44,343 nucleotides of DNA from an uncultured Spirochaetales bacterium. Its GTDB lineage: Bacteria > Spirochaetota > Spirochaetia > Sphaerochaetales > Sphaerochaetaceae. The notes under the pieces are model-generated. The model had not been told where the DNA came from, searched no databases, and worked only from the letters and a program-made list of their open reading frames with translations. The position numbers and the translations under genes were made by a program. The DNA lies in the NCBI GenBank assembly GCA_944390045.1, contig CALXOO010000017.1, positions 1-44,343 of the forward strand, given 5' to 3'. Positions 39,801 through 44,343 of this stretch are shown here, piece after piece. The first letter of the stretch is position 1, and each line of letters opens with the position of its first letter.

Positions 39801-40523
39801 ATGACTGAGAATGAAATTATTGAGGCGGTCTCGAGGGTGGAGGTCCGCACAGGTGCCCAGCGGACAATAAAAAGCTATGCGCTGAGAAGCAACAGACTGG
39901 ATGACGAGCAGCGCCGTATAGTGCTGGACAACTACGAAAGATACTGTGTGACCTTCCAGGACGGACCCGCTGATCCGGCAGGGTTCTTTACTGATCCCTC
40001 AAAGCCCGTCATCGTCGAGATCGGTTTCGGCATGGGAACTTCGACCCAGGTGATAGCCAGAGAGCGGGATCAGTACAACTATCTCTGCCTGGAGGTCTAT
40101 CTCGTGGGCTTCGTGAAACTGCTCAGGGACATTTCCCGGCTCGGTCTGGACAACATCCGCCTGATGCGGTTCAATGCGGTCGATGTGCTTGAGCGCATGA
40201 TCCCTGACTCGTCGGTATCAGGCTTTCACATTTTCTTCCCGGACCCGTGGCCCAAGAAGCGGCATCACAAGAGACGGCTGATCCAGCCTGACTTCGTTCA
40301 CCTGCTTGCTTCCAAGCTCAGAAAGGACGGATACATCTACTGCGTGACCGACTGGGAGGAATATGCCCAGTGGATGCTGGAGGTGCTCTCCGGCGAAGCG
40401 CTGCTGGTAAACCCGTATGACGGTTTCTGTCCGCCTGTGGCCTGGCGTCCCATGACCAAGTTTGAGAAAAAGGGCCTGGACAAGGACTACAGAATAAACG
40501 AATTGTGGTTTGTGCGCCGCTGA
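39801..40523 (+). CDS. trmB: tRNA (guanine-N7-)-methyltransferase
   Basis: This is a 240-residue TrmB that methylates G46 of tRNA. The SAM motif VIVEIGFGMGTSTQVIARE, the EVYLVGFVKLLRD segment (EVH-type), HIFFPDPWPKKRHHKRRLIQPDFV with the catalytic and tRNA-binding residues, VTDWEEYAQWML and the C-terminal TKFEKKGLDKDYRINELWF (T-x-F-E-x-x-G) are all present. An N-terminal extension of about 40 residues precedes the fold. The ATG at 39801 has GGAGGGAG 7 nt upstream; the frame is open to 39783 via a GTG with no benefit. It follows mfd by 66 nt and may be co-transcribed. Confidence 0.95.
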   Translation: MTENEIIEAVSRVEVRTGAQRTIKSYALRSNRLDDEQRRIVLDNYERYCVTFQDGPADPAGFFTDPSKPVIVEIGFGMGTSTQVIARERDQYNYLCLEVYLVGFVKLLRDISRLGLDNIRLMRFNAVDVLERMIPDSSVSGFHIFFPDPWPKKRHHKRRLIQPDFVHLLASKLRKDGYIYCVTDWEEYAQWMLEVLSGEALLVNPYDGFCPPVAWRPMTKFEKKGLDKDYRINELWFVRR

Positions 40524-40575
40524 CATATTGATATTCTTCCGACATTGTACAATCCTGTGCTGAGAGGGAGATATC

Positions 40576-41493
40576 ATGTCAAGAAAACAATCCTTTATTC
40601 TTCTCGGCAAGCTCTGCATAGCAGTTCTGCTTGTCAGTTTCTCGTTCGAGTCATTTGAGCTTTATGGAGACGCTTCCGTATTCGAAGTCATGGCCTCCGG
40701 CCTGTCTTTCAGCTCGGTTCCGGCATTCCTGCTCGCACTCATCCTGCTGGCTGTTTACATCCTGTCCCTGCTGTCGCTGACGAGGCTGGATACAAGCAGC
40801 GGGAGCAACCGCCACATTCCGGTTCTTATTCTCTGGATTCTTTCCGGCCTGCTCTGTCTCGTCACTTCAGTGAATACGGAGGGCTCCTGGTGGTTTACAC
40901 TCATTCTGGCCATTCTGTCCTGTGTCTTTCCCTTCCTCGCTTCGTCTGAGGAAGGTGAGGACAGCAGGCTCTTTTCTCCAGGACAGGTCAGGATCATCTC
41001 CAGAGTCGTCCTCCTGCTTGTGCTTCTGGCATTCTTCCAGCCGGTCGCCTGTGACAGCTCAGGCTATGAGGTGATAGGCAATACGCTCTTCGAGTTCAGC
41101 GACGCGAGTTTCATTGGCGCCTGGCTCCTGCTCGGAATCATCGCCGTGGCCCTCATCAACGCCCTGGGACACATCAATAAGCAGCTTGACAGGGGAAGCC
41201 TGCTGCCTGCGATCTCGCTGGTGCTGTGCATACTGTTCTGCATCTTCTTCGTCTTCTACATGATCAATTCATTCGGCTTCGGGCTGTATTTCGAAGAACT
41301 TGGAAACGGGTACTGGAACACGCTCACCTTGTCGATCCTGTCCCTTGCCCTCATCCGCAAGAGCAGCGGCCAGAGTGCGGATGATGAATCCGGGGACGGG
41401 GAGGCGGACAGTTGCTGCAGCCCCGGGTCAGAGGCCTTTGAACATGATGACGGGGCAGCGGACAGTGAGAGCGGACCTCAGGGAGAGGAATGA
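40576..41493 (+). CDS. Multi-spanning membrane protein of unknown function
   Basis: This is a 305-residue protein with seven or eight predicted membrane segments (for example LCIAVLLVSFSF, FLLALILLAVYILSLLSL, VLILWILSGLLCLVTSV, FTLILAILSCVFPFLA, VVLLLVLLAFF, AWLLLGIIAVALINAL, AISLVLCILFCIFFVFYMI). The last 40 residues are a strongly acidic soluble tail with two adjacent cysteines (DDESGDGEADSCC). I do not recognise a family. A TACAAT -10 at 40548-40553 and an AGAGGGAG site before the ATG suggest its own transcription. No clear plus-strand terminator follows, although the 41534 hairpin could act in both directions. Confidence 0.72.
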   Translation: MSRKQSFILLGKLCIAVLLVSFSFESFELYGDASVFEVMASGLSFSSVPAFLLALILLAVYILSLLSLTRLDTSSGSNRHIPVLILWILSGLLCLVTSVNTEGSWWFTLILAILSCVFPFLASSEEGEDSRLFSPGQVRIISRVVLLLVLLAFFQPVACDSSGYEVIGNTLFEFSDASFIGAWLLLGIIAVALINALGHINKQLDRGSLLPAISLVLCILFCIFFVFYMINSFGFGLYFEELGNGYWNTLTLSILSLALIRKSSGQSADDESGDGEADSCCSPGSEAFEHDDGAADSESGPQGEE

Positions 41494-41533
41494 TCTGGAT
41501 TATCGGCTGATGCCGCACTGTCCCAGATGAAAA

Positions 41534-41568
41534 AAGAAGTGCTCCGCCGCGATTGGGGAGCACTTCTT
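41534..41568 (-). terminator. Rho-independent terminator of the EF-G-like gene
   Basis: AAGAAGTGCTCC (41534-41545) and GGAGCACTTCTT (41557-41568) form a perfect 12-bp stem with an 11-nt loop. On the minus strand the stem runs into six T residues. It lies 21 nt past the EF-G-like stop codon. Confidence 0.88.
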
Positions 41569-41589
41569 CTGTCCGTGAAGGGAGGGGAC

Positions 41590-43674
41590 TTACTTTGCCT
41601 CCGCCTCCTTTCTGGCCTTCGCTTCAGCTATGACCTCGTCTGCAAGCTTGCCCGTGAGCATTTCATAATGGTCAAACTCAAGCTCGAATGAGCCAGTGCC
41701 GCTTGTCATGCTCTTCAGATCGATCGCATAGGTCCTCAGCTCCGCCATCGGGACTTCCGCCTGCACGGCAGTCACATGGCCCTTTTCCTCCTGTCCCAGC
41801 ACGCGTCCGCGCTTGGATGAGAGGTCAGAGAGAATGGATCCGAGGTACTGGTTGTCTATGAAGACCTCAAGCTTCATGATGGGCTCGAGCAGGACACAGC
41901 CGGCCTTGGACAGGGCGATCTCCATCGCACCCTTCGCGGCGAGCTTGAATGCCATTTCGGAAGAGTCCACAGGGTGCTCCTTTCCGTCAATCAGCGTGAC
42001 GCCGATGTCTACGAGAGGATAGCCTGCGAGATAGCCTTCCTGCATGCTCTCGAGGATTCCCTTCTCAATTCCTGGAATGTAGCCCTTGGAGATACTGCCT
42101 CCCTTGATCGCGTTCGTGAACTGGTAGTACTGTCCGCGCTCGATCGGCTCGATCTCGATGAGGACGCGGCCGAACTGTCCGTGTCCGCCTGACTGCTTCT
42201 TGTGGGAGTACTCGGCGATGCCGGACTTCTTCGTGATCGTCTCGCGGTAGGCGATGCGTGGCACGGAGGTGTGTATGTTGACCTTCTGCTTCTCCTTGAC
42301 GCGGTCCAGAATCATGTTGATCTGCAGCTCTCCCATGCCTCCGATGACTGTCTGCTTCGTCTCAATGTTCTGGTTGATCTGGAAGGTGAGGTCCTCTTCT
42401 GCGATCTTGTGCAGGGCCTCATTCATCTTGTCCTCACTCTTCTTGTCATCAGTGCTGATGGCGAGCTGGTAGACAGGCTGCGGCATCCTGAGCGGAGCGA
42501 AGGTGAACTTCATGTCGGCATTTGCCAGCAGAGTGCAGTTGGTGCTGGTGATGCTGCTTTTCGTGATCACACCGATGTCGCCTGCCTCAAGACTCTGATG
42601 CTCTGACAGCTTCTTGCCCAGCGCACTGTAGACCTTGCCTGGCTTTTCCTTCTTCTTCAGCTCAGGATTGTACAGTTCCGTCTCACCTGTAATGCGTCCC
42701 TGGATAACCTTGATGAAGCTCAGCTTGCCGCTGAACTGGTCAATGGTTGTCTTGAAACAGTAGGCCGCCACCGGGGCTTCCGGATCGATCTTGATCGTCC
42801 TGATCTCACCGTTCTCGTCCTTGATGAAGTCAAAGCCGTCAAGAGGAGAGGGGAAGTTGTTCTTGATGAAGTTCAGAAGGCTCGTGATTCCCGCGCCCTT
42901 GTCGGTCGCCCCGCAGAATACAGGAACAACACGGTTCGCGATGAGTCCTTCCCTCAGTCCGCGTCTGATGTCGTCAGCGTTCAGCGTGCCTTCGTCGAAG
43001 TACTTCTCGATCAGGTCATCGGCTCCTTCTGCCGCGTTCTCGATCAGACGGCCCCTGAAATCCTCGACAACGGCCGCGTATTTCTCGGGAATCGGGATCG
43101 GAACTTCCTTTCCTCCCTCTGTGAGCTTATAGGCCTGGTTCTCGATGAGGTTGATGACTCCCTGGAACTCCTCTGCCTCTCCCAGCGCCATGACTACGGG
43201 GACGAAGTGCGAGTTAAACTCGCTTGTCAGATTGTCTATTACATGACGATAGCTGGCCCTTTCCTTGTCCATCTTGTTGATGAAAACGGCACGGGGCTTG
43301 TTCCTGTCGTCCAGTCTTCTCCAAAGTTTGATTGTCTCGATCTGGGCGCCTTCGCGTCCGTCGACGACCACGAGCGCCGCCTCGCATGACCTGAAGGCCG
43401 AGATCGTCTCGCCAATGAAGTCGGCGGTACCCGGCGTGTCTATGATGTTGATCTGGCTGCTGTCCCACTTGAATGACTGAAGGGACGCATGTACTGAGAT
43501 CTTCCTGCTGATCTCCTCCTCCGTGAAATCGGAGACTGTCTTTCCGCTGTCAACGGTCTCGGGCTTGTCAAGAACACCCGCATAGTAGAGCATCTGCTCA
43601 ACGAGGTTTGTCTTGCCCGTGCCATTATGGCCGACGAGCGCGACATTTCTGAGGTTTTTCGATTCTACGCTCAT
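41590..43674 (-). CDS. EF-G-like translational GTPase (EF-G paralogue class)
   Basis: This is a 694-residue protein with the five-domain layout of EF-G. The GTPase domain has P loop VALVGHNGTGKTNL, ISVHASLQSFKW (switch I region), NIIDTPGTADF and FINKMDKE. EF-G-specific domain IV (ETITKKSGIAEYSHKKQSGGHGQFGRV, YIPGIEKGILESMQEG) and domain V (GRVLGQEEKGHVTAVQAEVPMAEL) are complete. The P loop differs from the canonical AHIDAGKTT of FusA, which marks the EF-G-2-like class found beside a true EF-G. The role may be a variant elongation or recycling factor. AGGAGG lies 5 nt before the ATG at 43674; promoter and terminator flank it as a single-gene unit. Confidence 0.9.
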   Translation of the reverse strand: MSVESKNLRNVALVGHNGTGKTNLVEQMLYYAGVLDKPETVDSGKTVSDFTEEEISRKISVHASLQSFKWDSSQINIIDTPGTADFIGETISAFRSCEAALVVVDGREGAQIETIKLWRRLDDRNKPRAVFINKMDKERASYRHVIDNLTSEFNSHFVPVVMALGEAEEFQGVINLIENQAYKLTEGGKEVPIPIPEKYAAVVEDFRGRLIENAAEGADDLIEKYFDEGTLNADDIRRGLREGLIANRVVPVFCGATDKGAGITSLLNFIKNNFPSPLDGFDFIKDENGEIRTIKIDPEAPVAAYCFKTTIDQFSGKLSFIKVIQGRITGETELYNPELKKKEKPGKVYSALGKKLSEHQSLEAGDIGVITKSSITSTNCTLLANADMKFTFAPLRMPQPVYQLAISTDDKKSEDKMNEALHKIAEEDLTFQINQNIETKQTVIGGMGELQINMILDRVKEKQKVNIHTSVPRIAYRETITKKSGIAEYSHKKQSGGHGQFGRVLIEIEPIERGQYYQFTNAIKGGSISKGYIPGIEKGILESMQEGYLAGYPLVDIGVTLIDGKEHPVDSSEMAFKLAAKGAMEIALSKAGCVLLEPIMKLEVFIDNQYLGSILSDLSSKRGRVLGQEEKGHVTAVQAEVPMAELRTYAIDLKSMTSGTGSFELEFDHYEMLTGKLADEVIAEAKARKEAEAK

Positions 43675-43711
43675 TACTTCCTCCTTTTGTCCATAAATTA
43701 CGTATGGGAAA

Positions 43712-43740
43712 ATGGTAAGGCCAAAGGAGTGGGAAGTCAA
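43712..43740 (-). promoter_or_regulatory. Promoter of the EF-G-like gene
   Basis: On minus, TTGACT (43735-43740), 17 nt, TACCAT (43712-43717). The leader is about 30 nt and carries the AGGAGG site. Confidence 0.55.
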
Positions 43741-43806
43741 AACAAATTGTCAAAAAGTGCGCAGGGGCGGAAAAGCGGTGTTGAACTGGTATGCGGAAAA
43801 AGCAAA

Positions 43807-43824
43807 AGCCGCCCTCCGGCGGCT
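43807..43824 (-). terminator. Rho-independent terminator of the XRE regulator gene
   Basis: AGCCGCC (43807-43813) and GGCGGCT (43818-43824) form a perfect 7-bp stem with a 4-nt loop, followed on the minus strand by TTTGCTTTTT. It lies 27 nt past the regulator's stop codon. Confidence 0.8.
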
Positions 43825-43850
43825 CCTGTCAGAAGAGAAGAATCTGATGC

Positions 43851-44177
43851 TCAGACCTCGTCAATTGTCCCGTCAATGGCAGAGCAGACATTCTGCTTCA
43901 GCCTGTAGCGGAGGACCTCGAGGTTGGTCATCTCCTCCTCCCTGATATCGAACCCGCCTTCACAGAAATATGACCAGACGGGTGCATGTGTCTCCTCTGC
44001 AATCCTCTCGATTGTGGCGAAGGAAGGAGCCTTCCTTCCTTTCTCCATCTCCGTCACGAATGACGTCGAGACTCCGATCTTGCGGGCCATCTCACCCTGT
44101 GTGAAGCCAAGTCGCTTCCGCCGTTCCCTCAGGTTCCGGCCAAAGACTTCCTGCAAGGGGCCATTGCTTTTCTCCAC
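43851..44177 (-). CDS. XRE-family helix-turn-helix transcriptional regulator
   Basis: This is a 108-residue regulator. The HTH_3 domain covers residues 10-70: NLRERRKRLGFTQGEMARKIGVSTSFVTEMEKGRKAPSFATIERIAEETHAPVWSYF, with the recognition helix around SFVTEMEKG. The last 35 residues are acidic and could mediate dimerisation or effector sensing. The start is a GTG at 44177 with GAGGAG 8 nt upstream; a TATAAT promoter lies just before. It is a single-gene unit whose target is unknown; a dyad at 44286-44309 upstream could be a binding site for it or for a neighbour outside the window. Confidence 0.85.
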   Translation of the reverse strand: MEKSNGPLQEVFGRNLRERRKRLGFTQGEMARKIGVSTSFVTEMEKGRKAPSFATIERIAEETHAPVWSYFCEGGFDIREEEMTNLEVLRYRLKQNVCSAIDGTIDEV

Positions 44178-44210
44178 TCGTCGTACTCCTCAAATTGATG
44201 TTTCTAAGAG

Positions 44211-44240
44211 ATTATACAATGGATTATTTTAATGCGGCAA
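44211..44240 (-). promoter_or_regulatory. Promoter of the XRE regulator gene
   Basis: On minus, TTGCCG (44235-44240), 18 nt, consensus TATAAT (44211-44216). The leader is about 27 nt. Confidence 0.6.
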
Positions 44241-44285
44241 GTTCAAGTTTTTCCACAGCCTGGAGGGGCCAATTGTAATTCTTGA

Positions 44286-44309
44286 TGCAACATATAAGCG
44301 CGTGTTGCA
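44286..44309. promoter_or_regulatory. Dyad near the right edge (possible operator)
   Basis: TGCAACA (44286-44292) and TGTTGCA (44303-44309) are perfect 7-bp inverted repeats with a 10-nt spacer, placing both arms on one helix face. No gene was found from 44241 to the window end. Confidence 0.3.
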
Positions 44310-44343
44310 ACAACCTTTACCGAATTTCATTTGAAGCAGCAAT

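Noticed and set aside
1..44343. CRISPR arrays, rRNA or complete insertion sequences
   Set aside because: No regularly spaced repeats, rRNA core motifs or transposase-like proteins were seen anywhere in the window.

Overview
The window looks like a chromosomal segment of a gut-type Spirochaetota bacterium (Sphaerochaeta/Treponema-like); this assignment is an inference. It rests on an XPB-type repair helicase next to its helicase-associated partner, an aroDE fusion, an Aquifex-type aconitase, loose spirochaete-like lipoboxes ending in SC, and moderately GC-rich DNA. No tRNA, rRNA, CRISPR array or complete transposon was seen.

Layout. 1-1090 is foreign-looking: the 3' end of an AT-rich acetyltransferase gene, a strong terminator, a cluster of inverted repeats like a transfer origin of an integrative element, and about 300 AT-rich bases with direct repeats and dyads. 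An orphan PTS IIC-like permease follows (1091-2107). A minus-strand operon (7512-2104) encodes TrhA, an RsmB-type methyltransferase, a DUF362-ferredoxin protein, a GT8 glycosyltransferase and a UvrD/PcrA-type helicase. 7583-13863 holds a DUF212 protein and the oxidative TCA branch: acn-icd on plus, and a dehydrogenase, gltA and a CoA-binding protein on minus. Together these make 2-oxoglutarate; the ICDH carries NAD-type cofactor residues. 13990-16420 holds a small secreted protein, a GNAT enzyme, a SmtB-like zinc-sensor candidate and a lipoprotein whose promoter contains a near-perfect 26-bp palindrome.

16475-24745 is the most rearranged part. A maf gene and the 3' end of an ABC-F gene are duplicated 5,704 bp apart, with a 523-bp block of complete identity inside otherwise diverged copies. 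Between the copies lie a broken GH115-like glycosidase gene, a broken LytS/YesM-type sensor kinase gene and an intact lipoprotein gene. 24873-31317 is an aromatic-amino-acid block: aroDE on plus, then aroK-aroC-XPB-helicase partner on minus. 31372-36458 carries dgt, nrdR, a DUF1232 protein, an ACT-domain protein with a THEP1-like NTPase, and an inositol-phosphatase-family gene. 36498-44177 carries mfd, trmB, a membrane protein, an EF-G-like GTPase and an XRE regulator.

A pattern runs through the whole window: most first genes of transcription units have no Shine-Dalgarno sequence but have a good -10 hexamer 6-12 nt before the start codon, with a -35 about 17 nt further up. Leaderless or nearly leaderless mRNA seems to be the normal mode for these genes, while operon-internal and some strongly expressed genes carry clear GGAGG sites.
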